Origin: Tychonema litorale BBK16 | GTDB lineage: Bacteria > Cyanobacteriota > Cyanobacteriia > Cyanobacteriales > Microcoleaceae | Assembly (NCBI RefSeq): GCF_021648855.1 | Contig: NZ_JAKJHX010000001.1 | Span: forward strand, 41,151 to 105,150 | Length of the DNA: 64,000 nt | Direction: 5' to 3' | Shown here: one piece after another, positions 44,901-52,582 of the stretch | Position numbering within the stretch: position 1 is the first letter of the stretch | How the letters are laid out: each line of letters begins with the position of its first letter | Notes under the pieces: model-generated | Databases searched by the model: none | The model's input: the letters and a program-made list of their open reading frames with translations, nothing else | What the model was told of the DNA's origin: nothing | Program-made: the position numbers and the translations under genes

Positions 44901-45025
44901 CCAACATTCCCCGTACCCAGCGCCTTCAAATCTTTGCCGACACAGACTCTAACCGCCCATCCCGTTAGCGGTAAAGCACCCAGGGCGAAACAGCCGACTA
45001 ATAGCAATGCGATCGACAATGACAT
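41966..45025 (-). CDS. PlsY-like membrane domain fused to ATP-grasp and phosphohistidine domains
   Basis: 1019 residues. Residues 1-185 resemble PlsY glycerol-3-phosphate acyltransferase: five or six membrane segments, LKALGTGNVGVSAAFIHGGK and RGGGVTNAVWGIF, both degenerate. Residues about 200-500 are a PEP-synthase-type ATP-grasp (KAAKLSQLKRANFNVPSGWI, QPYIDSKFAGVMFTRNP, WILQSRPI). A helical region follows. Residues about 930-1015 are the swivelling domain with the phospho-histidine GGQLSHGAIVARE (H977). The PEP-binding barrel is absent, so the layout resembles rifampin-phosphotransferase-like dikinases. Several in-frame segments come from intergenic repeats, at about 43082, 43707-43800, 44154 and 44247-44325. 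Confidence 0.85.
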   Translation of the reverse strand: MSLSIALLLVGCFALGALPLTGWAVRVCVGKDLKALGTGNVGVSAAFIHGGKFAGIAAVLAEIGRGIIPVLAARFWFADTPAIALTVLIPLVMGRYAIARGGGVTNAVWGIFAFSPPVAIASGISGLLVWGFAGKGDRARLFATRCGCLCTPIWVWVWRQNATEFLAALGLAFLLFIISLLQGDDMALSKSEKLLSLNDSLDAKVCGDKAAKLSQLKRANFNVPSGWIVLHESGPSTTLREHKVEGLSLYPESSRRVQGTKKSEGSNNRVNSENFSISDALIKNLKSKIQNRMIVRSSAVGEDGDFSSAAGQYQTIGPVFTEPELIDAINRCRESYWTSEAIAYRRQRQLPDTEMAVLIQPYIDSKFAGVMFTRNPLDGGSQVIIEALPGGAESVVGGQFTPIHLEIETSQNLEVERSRNQNIEPTQNSEVEHSRNQNIETNSIIDKSVVAELVELAQAIEAFFHGIPQDIEWSWDGEKLWILQSRPITNLQPFWTRTIAAEVIPGAIRPLTWSINRPLTCGVWGKIFKVVLGERAANLNFTETATLLGSHAYFNATLLGEIFRMMGLPEQGLEFLLRGQKMGKPPLGKILPSLPGLWRLVQRERALNAEFKLDRTSIFIPALQSLDKLEKEEGILIPDSQFPIPDSQYLIELLDRSEQIQEWLKPITYYNILGPIGLAIRKSIFRVPDEWLDNHSAPEIASVRALQQLAQKLRQAAISPSDQAISVAQLTQVFTENSALQAEFVQWLDSYGYLSEVGTDIAIATWREQPEVYQKLLVNMAVKSAVTNSVEKRELSLTFWQKWRLDKCQERATVKNEISEIYARLLANLRWTFLEIEAAGLAMEIFEETGDIFYLEFAEVQQWIRSGESVSFKDTIRERREQLITDRDRTIPLVVYGNLLPNSQKSAIDLATSATNIIQGIPASIGRVEGFVKICRTASTELGENAIAVVPYTDAGWAPLLLGATAIIAEVGGQLSHGAIVAREYKIPAVMNIAEATTRFQDGQKVRVDGYLGTVELLE

Positions 45026-45161
45026 AAAATTAGCCCTTTACTTTCAATCTCTAAGTATTATGGCTGCAATTCAATGACTTTTTCAGTCTTCAGACATATC
45101 AACAAAACGCCATTAGCACTTAAAATTATACAAAAGTAGCGTAAATAAGGATTTTAACCTA

Positions 45162-45356
45162 ATGGTAGAACATGACTTTACGATTCCTCTAGCAGTTCTG
45201 GCTGTTGGATTTGTGGCGGCGGTTGGTATCGGCTCGATCGCCTGGTACAACTCCAAGCGCCCCCCCGGTTGGGAATCCAAAGATCGTCCTGATTTCGTGC
45301 CAAAAGTTGACAAAGATGATTTGATTGCAGATGTTTCTGATTCTAAAAGTAAATAG
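45162..45356 (+). CDS. psb35: Photosystem II assembly protein Psb35-like
   Basis: A 64-residue protein with one membrane segment (LAVLAVGFVAAVGIGSIAWY, about 10-29) followed by NSKRPPGWESKDRPDFVP. This tail is what I remember of Psb35 (Ssl2148 in Synechocystis), a small subunit associated with the CP47 assembly module of photosystem II. It is divergent from the PlsY fusion gene and followed by a perfect hairpin. Confidence 0.75.
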   Translation: MVEHDFTIPLAVLAVGFVAAVGIGSIAWYNSKRPPGWESKDRPDFVPKVDKDDLIADVSDSKSK

Positions 45357-45393
45357 AACAAAGTTGTTTTAAATCAAAAAAACAGAATACCCA

Positions 45394-45426
45394 GATCCCC
45401 GACTTCTTAGAGAAGTCGGGGATCTA
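45394..45426 (+). terminator. Perfect hairpin, AGATCCCCGACTTCT family
   Basis: A 15-bp perfect stem AGATCCCCGACTTCT / AGAAGTCGGGGATCT with a 3-base loop, 38 bases after psb35. Relatives follow the genes at 48532, 49370 and 56248, so it is an interspersed palindrome repeatedly placed at gene ends. It probably terminates transcription. Confidence 0.7.
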
Positions 45427-45521
45427 ACAGAAATCCAAAATCTAAAATCTAAAATTGATTGATTGATTCAGAAGTTCGATCGCCCGCTACAATGGATTAA
45501 GAGCCGGCATAGTGTTTTGTA

Positions 45522-46952
45522 ATGAATCCAGAATCAACTCTCGCCAGACTACAAGCTACACTTCCCGACGGAAAACTGCCTTCTAGCTACGGGGTTTACT
45601 TCAAAAATACCTTAGTGGCCCTTTGTCACGCCCTAGAAGACCATATCTTGCAAACCAGCGCCGGGGACGATATCGCAGTCAAACCCCTGGTTTTAGTCAC
45701 ATTCCAGCAGGGAAAATGGTATTTGCAAGAAGCCGATCGCTATTTTGATATTGCTAATTCCTCTCGGCGCGTTGTCATCGGTGCAGTAGCCGACAGCGGT
45801 TTCGCTACCCACAAAACGGGTCAATTAGAAAATGTATCTTTAATCGACCTCGATCCGATCGACCCCATCATCCAAGAATGGAATTTAATCATCCTCGCCC
45901 CAACCTACAAAGCAATGGTGCTTTGTCGCGAACTTTCGACCAAAGAATACTTACCGGAAGGTAAGCCAGAAGTCGATACAGAGCGAAAATTCTACGGTTT
46001 ATGGTCTTTTGACCAAGCTTTGGTATCGGCGGCGGCAGAAATTTTTATCGAACAAACACGACATTACGATCGCCATCTCGCAGATAAGTTACTGCATATT
46101 CACCAAGAAATTCTCGCAACAGTCGGGCCGCCACTTGCCGATATTAGTGGGGTAGTCACGCGGATCGTGACTTACTTGCAAAGTTCTCAGCAGCAAATGG
46201 TGGCAATTAACCGCCAAAGCCGCGACTTGTGGGAATTGGAAGGTCAAGCCCTGCGTATCAGTCGCAACTTGAACGCGAATAAACTACAAGCTTTTCTGCG
46301 GATGGCCCAGCGCGTAGACGAACGCGATGGCTCAAATCCCACAGCGTCTTTGCAAGTGGCGGCTTTGTCGGAAACTTTGGGTCAACTTCTGGATTTACCG
46401 GCTTTGCAGTTGCGTAGGCTGCGCTTGGCGGGATTGCTGTTTCGTGTTGGCTTGGTTTCGGCGCCCAATGAGGTGTTTGCTCAAACTTCTGATCAATTTG
46501 ACCAACAGACTTTGGCATTTTGGCGCGATCGCAGTTTCATCGGTTCTCAACTGTTGCAAGCGATGCCGGAATTATCACCTGTAGCCGAAATTGTCAAGCA
46601 TAAACTAGAAAACTGGGACGGTAGTGGCAGGCCGGAGGGTTTGCGAGGTGAAGGGATACCGATTGCTTCGCGGATTTTGGGCTTGGTTGCTTGTTTTCAG
46701 GATTTAACTCAACCACGGGGCGATCGTCCCGCTTTGGGTTTGACCGCAGCTTGGGAAAAATGCCGGGAATTGAGTGAAATTCGCTTCGATCCAGCTTTAG
46801 TCGAAACCCTCGGTAATGTTGTCAGGCTGGCAGATATGGGTTTGATGGAGTTACCAACTCGCCCTAGTCAATTGCCGAATGTCTGGTTGGAGGATTTGGG
46901 CGATCGCGCGATCGCAGTAACTACTGACAACAAACAATTGACAACTGACTAA
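45522..46952 (+). CDS. DICT sensory domain protein with degenerate HD-GYP-like domain
   Basis: 476 residues. The N-terminal region to about 190 is a DICT sensory domain (SYGVYFKNTLVALCHALEDH, then SLIDLDPIDPIIQEWNLIIL). The C-terminal part from about 255 resembles an HD-GYP phosphodiesterase, but the HD pair position reads LAGLLFRVGLVS and the later motif reads HKLENWDGSGRPEGL, with GRP for GYP. The metal-binding HD is therefore lost and it is unlikely to cleave cyclic di-GMP. It more likely acts as a signalling scaffold. The pentapeptide gene follows within 12 bp. Confidence 0.8.
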   Translation: MNPESTLARLQATLPDGKLPSSYGVYFKNTLVALCHALEDHILQTSAGDDIAVKPLVLVTFQQGKWYLQEADRYFDIANSSRRVVIGAVADSGFATHKTGQLENVSLIDLDPIDPIIQEWNLIILAPTYKAMVLCRELSTKEYLPEGKPEVDTERKFYGLWSFDQALVSAAAEIFIEQTRHYDRHLADKLLHIHQEILATVGPPLADISGVVTRIVTYLQSSQQQMVAINRQSRDLWELEGQALRISRNLNANKLQAFLRMAQRVDERDGSNPTASLQVAALSETLGQLLDLPALQLRRLRLAGLLFRVGLVSAPNEVFAQTSDQFDQQTLAFWRDRSFIGSQLLQAMPELSPVAEIVKHKLENWDGSGRPEGLRGEGIPIASRILGLVACFQDLTQPRGDRPALGLTAAWEKCRELSEIRFDPALVETLGNVVRLADMGLMELPTRPSQLPNVWLEDLGDRAIAVTTDNKQLTTD

Positions 46953-46964
46953 TGCTGATAACTA

Positions 46965-47555
46965 ATGACTAACATAGAAGCCATTTGCCAAGGGAAAATT
47001 AAAATGCTAGCGGGCTATCATTTAGCTGGAGCAGACTTATCGGGAGCCGAACTCGCCGATGCCGATTTGTCTCAAGCTAATTTGACAGGAGCTAATCTCG
47101 CGGGTGCTAACTTGCAACGAGCGGTACTGCGAGCCAACCTGCGGGGCGCTGACTTGAGCGGGGCAGACTTGCGAGGCGCAGATTTTCGGAATGCTGACTT
47201 GCGGGGAGCTTCTTTGGGGAATGCTCAACTCTCCGAGGCAAGTTTTGGGGGTGCTTTTTTGGCTGGGGCTGCGATCGGGAATTTGGATTTGAGCGGTGTC
47301 GATTTTCGCGGGGCCGATTTGCGGGGCGTGAATTTGGCTAGGGCAGTTTTGCAGCAAGCAGATTTGAGCCATGCCAATTTGTCCGGCGCTGATTTGTCCA
47401 GTGCGGATTTGGAAGAAGCGATTCTGAACGGAGCAGTCCTGCGTGGTGCTAATCTGACGGGTGCTAATTTGCTCTGTGCTGCGATCGAACAAACTGTCTG
47501 GGATGGTGCATTGCTCGATCGAGCCTGTGTCCAAGGCACGCCCCTGAGCCTTTAA
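46965..47555 (+). CDS. Pentapeptide repeat protein
   Basis: A 196-residue protein made almost wholly of A(D/N)LxG pentapeptides from about residue 20 to 185 (for example ADLSGADLRGADFRNADLRG), predicting one right-handed quadrilateral beta-helix. There is no signal peptide, so it is cytoplasmic or thylakoid-associated. Such proteins are abundant in cyanobacteria and mostly uncharacterised. It lies 12 bp after the DICT gene, probably in the same transcript. The spacer is made of tandem actgac-like repeats. Confidence 0.9.
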   Translation: MTNIEAICQGKIKMLAGYHLAGADLSGAELADADLSQANLTGANLAGANLQRAVLRANLRGADLSGADLRGADFRNADLRGASLGNAQLSEASFGGAFLAGAAIGNLDLSGVDFRGADLRGVNLARAVLQQADLSHANLSGADLSSADLEEAILNGAVLRGANLTGANLLCAAIEQTVWDGALLDRACVQGTPLSL

Positions 47556-47586
47556 AATTCAAAAATGCGCCGCAGCGCCCTGAGCC

Positions 47587-47628
47587 CTTCGACTACGCTC
47601 AGGAACCGGACACTGAGCGTAGTCGAAG
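47587..47628. repeat. Palindromic repeat CTTCGACTACGCTCAG
   Basis: Perfect 16-base arms CTTCGACTACGCTCAG and CTGAGCGTAGTCGAAG, spaced by 10 bases, 31 bases after the pentapeptide gene. The same arm appears in frame in the PlsY fusion gene at about 43726, 43774, 44250 and 44306. It may also terminate the upstream transcript. Confidence 0.8.
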
Positions 47629-47776
47629 TGCGATCGAAGTATAGTTGAATGGTAGAAGTGTTGTTTTCCATACACACTCAAAAAACAATTCGTTCTTATG
47701 ATGTGCATAAGCACAAGCTATTTTAACATTTCTTAATCAGAGGTTATAATAGCTAAGTAACTGAGTAAACGCATAA

Positions 47777-48532
47777 ATGGTAGCAGCTTTGTTTAGCGGT
47801 ACATCCTTTCAAGGTCAAAGTGGCGATCGCCTTGTCAGCAAAGTAGCAGGAGCTGCAATTGCGGCCTTATTCAAACGTTCGGAAAAGGCAGAAGCCAACA
47901 TCCGAGTCGAACCTGTGGCCAAACTATTACAGGGAAGCATCGACGGTTTCGACTTCATTGGCAAAGGTATGTTGATGTACAACGGCCTTCGCATCGAAGT
48001 AATGGAACTCTACTTGCAAGCACTCTCCATTGATTTTGGAGCGATTTTTGCAGGTCAAGTGAAATTACGACAGCCTACCCAGGCAAGTATGCGAGTAGTT
48101 TTGAGTAAGTCAGATTTAACCACTTCATTCAATACACCTTTTGTAGTTGAAAAACTACAGCGGCTGAGTTATCAAGACAAATCTCTCCTGTTTCAAAACA
48201 CCGAAGTCAGCTTTGGTGCGGATAAATCAATTCGGCTTCAGTCAGAAATTACCGTAGGCGATTCTAGCGAACCAGTCAAAATAGATATTACTGCTCAATT
48301 GCAAGTAGAAGAGCGACGAAAAATCCAATTTGTCAGCGTTACTTACGGCGGTGACGAAGCAGCAGTAGACTTGGCCAAAGCGATAATTGTCCACGTAAAT
48401 AACTTGCTAGATTTAGACAAATTTGCCCTCGAAGGCACTCAACTACGAGTAGACCGCTGTCGAGTCCAAAATGACGAGCTGGTTTTTTACGGTTGGGCCG
48501 GCATCGATCATTTCCCCAAAGGCAAACCATAA
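47777..48532 (+). CDS. DUF2993 (LmeA-like) protein
   Basis: 251 residues with the DUF2993 layout. The early VSKVAGAAIAALFKRSEKAE and NIRVEPVAKLLQGSIDGFDF are followed by beta-rich repeats (FGAIFAGQVKLRQPTQASMR and VVLSKSDLTTSFNTPFV), as in lipid-binding LmeA-like proteins. No signal peptide is visible, so it would act inside the cell or at the thylakoid membrane face. It is single in its transcript, with a hairpin terminator just after the stop. Confidence 0.8.
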   Translation: MVAALFSGTSFQGQSGDRLVSKVAGAAIAALFKRSEKAEANIRVEPVAKLLQGSIDGFDFIGKGMLMYNGLRIEVMELYLQALSIDFGAIFAGQVKLRQPTQASMRVVLSKSDLTTSFNTPFVVEKLQRLSYQDKSLLFQNTEVSFGADKSIRLQSEITVGDSSEPVKIDITAQLQVEERRKIQFVSVTYGGDEAAVDLAKAIIVHVNNLLDLDKFALEGTQLRVDRCRVQNDELVFYGWAGIDHFPKGKP

Positions 48533-48541
48533 ATTTTACTT

Positions 48542-48574
48542 AAATCCCCGGCTTCTTGAAGAAGTCGGGGATTT
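48542..48574 (+). terminator. Hairpin, AAATCCCCGGCTTCTT family
   Basis: The arms AAATCCCCGGCTTCTT and AAGAAGTCGGGGATTT have one mismatch. The hairpin begins 9 bases after the DUF2993 stop and ends in a short T-run. It is the same palindrome family as 45394, 49435 and 56294. Confidence 0.7.
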
Positions 48575-48629
48575 TGGTATATTTAGATAGACGCAGCGTG
48601 CGGAATTTTCTTGAAAAGAGGAATCAGCG

Positions 48630-49370
48630 ATGGTGTTTACAGCTCTAGAACTGGCAGCAATAATGCCAGATGCCAGTAAAATTGAAAGTGACGAACCTGA
48701 AATGGAAAGTTCTTTACATTATCTACAATTGTCTTTATTAGTTGCTTGTTTAGAATGGCTGTGGCGCGATCGCAATAATTTTTTTATTGGGGCAAACCTC
48801 ACAGTTTATTACAGCGAACAACAATTGCGGAATCGGGATTTTCGCGGCCCTGATTTTTTCTTAGTCAGGAATGCACAAAAACGTCCGCGTCGGTCTTGGG
48901 TAGTTTGGCAAGAAGATGGTAAATACCCCGATGTAATTATCGAATTACTTTCTGAATCCACTGCCAAAGTTGACAGAAATGCCAAAAAAATATTGTATCA
49001 AGATCGGTTTAGAACTCCAGAATATTTTTGGTTCGATCCTGAAGATTTGGAACTCGCTGGTTTTCGTTTAATTAGTCAAGAATATCAACCAATTGTTGCT
49101 AATGAATCTGGCAAATTGTGGAGTGATGTACTGGAATTATATCTGGGAATTCATGACGGAAAATTGCGCTATTTTAGTCAGGATGGGGAATTAGTTCCCA
49201 CACCGGAAGAAGCAGCGTTGCAAGCCAAACAAGAAACCAAAGAAGCCAAACAAGAAACCAAAGAAGCTCAACAACAAGCTGAACAAGCCAAACAACAAGC
49301 TGAACAAGCCCAACAGCGGGCAGACCGATTAGCTGACCAATTGCGAACCTTGGGAATTGAACCGGAATAG
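48630..49370 (+). CDS. Uma2-family (PD-(D/E)XK-like) endonuclease
   Basis: 246 residues. The Uma2/DUF820 core is at about 20-185: GANLTVYYSEQQLRNRDFRG, PDFFLVRNAQ, WVVWQEDGKYPDVIIELLSE and KKILYQDRF, with the acidic D...E-K-type positions of the PD-(D/E)XK fold. The C-terminal 55 residues are a coiled coil of KQETKEA and AEQAKQQ repeats. Uma2 genes are numerous in cyanobacterial genomes and their role is unproven. It lies convergent with the export operon. Confidence 0.88.
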   Translation: MVFTALELAAIMPDASKIESDEPEMESSLHYLQLSLLVACLEWLWRDRNNFFIGANLTVYYSEQQLRNRDFRGPDFFLVRNAQKRPRRSWVVWQEDGKYPDVIIELLSESTAKVDRNAKKILYQDRFRTPEYFWFDPEDLELAGFRLISQEYQPIVANESGKLWSDVLELYLGIHDGKLRYFSQDGELVPTPEEAALQAKQETKEAKQETKEAQQQAEQAKQQAEQAQQRADRLADQLRTLGIEPE

Positions 49371-49434
49371 TCCTTCGGTTTGAGATTTTGAATACTTTTA
49401 TTTCCCAAAAAGTAAAGTTTAAATTTTACTTGAA

Positions 49435-49465
49435 AATCCCCGACTTCTTCAAGAAGTCGGGGATT
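49435..49465. terminator. Bidirectional hairpin between convergent genes
   Basis: AATCCCCGACTTCTT and AAGAAGTCGGGGATT form a perfect 15-bp stem with one loop base. It lies between the convergent Uma2 and devA genes and overlaps the devA stop codon. It should serve as terminator in both directions. Confidence 0.75.
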
Positions 49466-50195
49466 ATTGATGATCGGCGAGATTTGTGACTAAACGGCCG
49501 TCTTCCATGTAGATAATGCGATCGGCAATATCGAGAATCCGATTATCATGGGTGACAAGCAAAATCGTGCAACCTTGTTCTTTAGCTAGAGTCTGCATAA
49601 TTTCTACAACATCTCGCCCAGATTTTTTGTCTAAAGCAGCCGTTGGTTCATCTGCTAGGACTATTTTAGGGTGACTGACTAACGCACGCGCGATCGCAAC
49701 TCTTTGCTTCTGTCCTCCTGACAAATTTTCCGGGTAATAATTCGCCCTGTCTCCCAAACCGACAGCTTCCAACATAGCTATTGACAAAGCATCCATATTT
49801 TGATTCAGCATTTCTTTGTGCAATTCCAAAGACATTCGCACATTTTGCTTAGCTGTCAAAAATGTCATCAGATTGTGTGCTTGAAAAATATAACCAATCT
49901 GCTTTCTCAGCTTAGTTAATTTATTTTTACTAGCAGACCGTATTTCTTGTCCGAGAATTTTGAGGCTACCATCTTGGGCCGATCGCAGACCTCCTAACAT
50001 CGTTAATAACGTGGTCTTTCCAGAGCCGGAGGGCCCCGTCATAATTACGATTTCTCCTGGGTTGATATCGAGATTAATATCGAATAAGGCTTGTTTTTTG
50101 AGTCCGCCTTGCCCGAAGTAATGGTTGAGATTTTTGACTGATATTACTGGTTCGGTTGCGGTGGTTTTTTCAGCGGGAATATTTAGGGTTTGCAT
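49464..50195 (-). CDS. devA: ABC exporter ATPase, DevA-like
   Basis: 243 residues. Walker A is GPSGSGKTT, the Q-loop is GYIFQAHNLM, the signature is NLSGGQKQRVAIARAL, Walker B is KIVLADEPTAALD, and the switch is LVTHDNRI. It belongs to the LolD/MacB-type ATPases and specifically resembles DevA of heterocyst glycolipid exporters. The frame is open upstream to 50291, but that part overlaps devC, so the ATG at 50195 is chosen. It is the last gene of the operon that begins with the TetR gene. Confidence 0.92.
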   Translation of the reverse strand: MQTLNIPAEKTTATEPVISVKNLNHYFGQGGLKKQALFDINLDINPGEIVIMTGPSGSGKTTLLTMLGGLRSAQDGSLKILGQEIRSASKNKLTKLRKQIGYIFQAHNLMTFLTAKQNVRMSLELHKEMLNQNMDALSIAMLEAVGLGDRANYYPENLSGGQKQRVAIARALVSHPKIVLADEPTAALDKKSGRDVVEIMQTLAKEQGCTILLVTHDNRILDIADRIIYMEDGRLVTNLADHQ

Positions 50196-50238
50196 GGTGA
50201 TTTTTGGGGATTTTTTTGACTGTAGATCCAGTCGTAGA

Positions 50239-51390
50239 TTAGAAAATATCTGCTGGATCGGCTGATTGGAGTTTACGAAGCGCGATCGCACCGGAACCAG
50301 TACACATCACAATCGTCAAACCTAGCACGAAAACCGCTCTATCTGTTGTCATTGTAATTGGCAATAAAGTAGCAGATTGTGCTAGGTGATACATTCCGTT
50401 TGCGAGAAGCATTCCTGGCATAAAACCTAAAATAGCTAATAGGAGAGCTTCTTGAATTAAGACTCCCACTAAATATCCATCGCTATATCCCATTGCCTTT
50501 AAAGTAGCATATTCAGCCAAGTGATCGGAAACATCGGAGTAAAGAATTTGGTAAACAATAATCAAACCGACAATGAATCCGATAATTGCTCCAAAGGCAA
50601 AAATAAAGCCGATGGGAGTAGCATTTGCCCAATAAGCTTTTTCGATGTCCGCAAATTCTGCTAAGGTTAAAACTTTGACATCAGGTAAAGCAGCTTGTAG
50701 CATTGATTGGACTTGTTTGATATCTGCACCGGGTTTAAGGTTAATTAAACCGACATCAATTTCATCGGTTTTTCGTTCTGGAAATAAGTTCATGAATGTG
50801 GAATCACTGACTATCACATTCCCATCAGCGGTGAAAGAAGTGCCGAGGGTAAACACACCTGATACTTTAATATTTCGTTTGTTGAGTTCAGTTTCGAGGG
50901 TAGGTTCTTTCTGAATTATTTGGGCAATATCTCCATATTCTGGTCTAGAAGATTGGTCGAATAAGGCATGATTAAACATTTGAATTTGATGCAGGTTTTG
51001 ATTGACATCTGGCAGATCAAATGTGATGCTTCCTGGATCGATACCAAAAATTAAAATTCCTCTAGTTGTGCGATTAGTGGGATTGCGCCATTGTCCGATG
51101 TCAATATGCAAGGAAGTTACAGATTCGACTCCTGCAAATCCTTTTGTTTGGTATAATCTGTCTCTTTTGAAACTTTTCACCGCCGCAAATGTTTCAAATT
51201 GAGGATTTATTAACACTAAATCTGTATGTAAACTTTGGTGTGGTTTGATAGCAGAATCGAATAGTGCATCTCGGAATCCTAGTTGTACAAATATCAAGAT
51301 ATCTGCAAAGGCAATTCCTGCGATCGCAACTGCAAGACGGGTTTTTTCTCTAGTTACTTGTAACCAAGCAAGGGGTGTTTTGCGAAACAT
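50239..51390 (-). CDS. devC: ABC exporter permease, DevC-like
   Basis: A 383-residue FtsX-fold permease. The N-terminal TPLAWLQVTREKTRLAVAIA and FADILIFVQLGFRDALFDSA are characteristic of DevC. A periplasmic domain follows, then three C-terminal membrane segments with LIIVYQILYSDVSDHLAEYA and TLKAMGYSDGYL. With DevA and DevB it would export a lipid or glycolipid-like compound. In species without heterocysts the cargo is unknown. It lies 43 bp before devA. Confidence 0.92.
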   Translation of the reverse strand: MFRKTPLAWLQVTREKTRLAVAIAGIAFADILIFVQLGFRDALFDSAIKPHQSLHTDLVLINPQFETFAAVKSFKRDRLYQTKGFAGVESVTSLHIDIGQWRNPTNRTTRGILIFGIDPGSITFDLPDVNQNLHQIQMFNHALFDQSSRPEYGDIAQIIQKEPTLETELNKRNIKVSGVFTLGTSFTADGNVIVSDSTFMNLFPERKTDEIDVGLINLKPGADIKQVQSMLQAALPDVKVLTLAEFADIEKAYWANATPIGFIFAFGAIIGFIVGLIIVYQILYSDVSDHLAEYATLKAMGYSDGYLVGVLIQEALLLAILGFMPGMLLANGMYHLAQSATLLPITMTTDRAVFVLGLTIVMCTGSGAIALRKLQSADPADIF

Positions 51391-51454
51391 ATAATTTGGG
51401 AATGGGGAATTGGGAATTGGTCATTTATTAGACATCTCCTAAAAAGCCTGTGAA

Positions 51455-51475
51455 GAACAGGCATCCTGCCTGTTC
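51455..51475 (-). repeat. Hairpin upstream of devC
   Basis: GAACAGGCA / TGCCTGTTC is a perfect 9-bp stem around TCC, in the 127-base gap between the DUF2834 gene and devC. The gap also holds one GGGAATTGGG unit. It may attenuate read-through and set a lower level for devCA than for the genes before it. Confidence 0.5.
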
Positions 51476-51517
51476 CACAATAATTATGGGAGATATCTAT
51501 TGTTGGTTATTTGTTAT

Positions 51518-51829
51518 TTATTCAAGTTTCCGCTGCCGCATTAGGAGAAATAAAGGCAAACCCAGGGAAACACCAACGAGTAAGTTGCTGGCAATATAAA
51601 TCCACAAATTTTTCATTTTTAGACGCGAACCTTCGCTAAATACAAAAATCCACAAAACCACGGAAGACACGATGACATCCATGCCGAAAAAACCGGAAAT
51701 TTGATTGGCAAACAATTGTCCAAAGAACTCGTTGACATTCAACCCTTTTTCTAAGAGAAACGGGATAAATTGGGAATAGGGCAAAGCTGTGCCCAGAATA
51801 CAGAGAACTAAGTATGCAATTTGAAGCAT
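51518..51829 (-). CDS. DUF2834 family membrane protein
   Basis: 103 residues with three predicted membrane segments: AYLVLCILGTALPYSQFIPF, VIVSSVVLWIFVFSEG and WIYIASNLLVGVSLGLPLFL. The phrase GFFGMDVIVSSVVLW followed by a basic cytoplasmic loop fits DUF2834. It lies in the operon between the acetyltransferase and devC. The role is unknown. Confidence 0.8.
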   Translation of the reverse strand: MLQIAYLVLCILGTALPYSQFIPFLLEKGLNVNEFFGQLFANQISGFFGMDVIVSSVVLWIFVFSEGSRLKMKNLWIYIASNLLVGVSLGLPLFLLMRQRKLE

Positions 51830-51875
51830 TGAAAAACCTCCACTTTGTTAATTTTAAATCGCTATATTTGCAAGT

Positions 51876-52508
51876 TTACTCAGCATTGCTGAGCGCTTTA
51901 ATATCGGATTGCATGATTACGCTAATATTGCGCGTAATTTTGTCAATTTCCCAATCCCACCACCGAATTTCTAATAATTCTGCAATTTCTGCGTCGCTGA
52001 AACGCTGTTTGATTAAACCTGCGGGATTCCCACCAACAACGGTGTAAGCTGGAACATCTTTTACGACAACAGACTTGGCTGCAATCACTACACCATCGCC
52101 GATTTTGACTCCGGGCATAATCACCGATTCGTAACCGATCCACACATCATTGCCAATCACGATATCACCTTTACTTGGCAGTTCCATTAATAAATTTATG
52201 GCTGTTTCCCAGCCATTCCCAAAGATGGGAAAAGGATAAGTTGAAATACCGTCGAGTTTGTGATTTGCACCATTCATGATGAATTTGACATTAGTGGCGA
52301 TCGCACAAAATTTCCCAATAATTAATCTGTCGTTTCCGTAGTTGTAAAGTACATTTTTCTCAAAGTTTTCCGGGTTAATTGGATCGTCGTAGTAGGAGTA
52401 ATCACCGACAACAATATTAGGCGATTTAACAAAGTTTTTGATGAAACATACCCGCCGCTGGTCTACCATCGGATAAGGTCGGTTTGGATCGGGGCCAAAT
52501 TCTATCAT
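51876..52508 (-). CDS. Hexapeptide (CatB/Vat-type xenobiotic) acetyltransferase
   Basis: 210 residues. The N-terminal [20 protein letters not shown] and [10 protein letters not shown], the catalytic-His region [19 protein letters not shown], then left-handed beta-helix turns ([20 protein letters not shown] and [20 protein letters not shown]), and the C-terminal WWDWEIDKI are all hallmarks of type B chloramphenicol and streptogramin acetyltransferases. The ATG at 52508 is chosen. The longer frame to 52565 begins in spacer. Its place inside a dev-type exporter operon suggests it acetylates the exported compound or a toxic molecule. Confidence 0.88.
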   Translation of the reverse strand: MIEFGPDPNRPYPMVDQRRVCFIKNFVKSPNIVVGDYSYYDDPINPENFEKNVLYNYGNDRLIIGKFCAIATNVKFIMNGANHKLDGISTYPFPIFGNGWETAINLLMELPSKGDIVIGNDVWIGYESVIMPGVKIGDGVVIAAKSVVVKDVPAYTVVGGNPAGLIKQRFSDAEIAELLEIRWWDWEIDKITRNISVIMQSDIKALSNAE

Positions 52509-52582
52509 AATTAGAAGGAAGAAGGAAGAAGAAAAAATGCTTATACAGCAAATTAAATGATTCAAATTGTGTCGTCAGGACT

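Noticed and set aside
48630-49370. Uma2 gene as a restriction enzyme or transposon-related nuclease
   Set aside because: No methyltransferase, transposase or terminal inverted repeats lie nearby. Uma2 genes are normally scattered in cyanobacteria.
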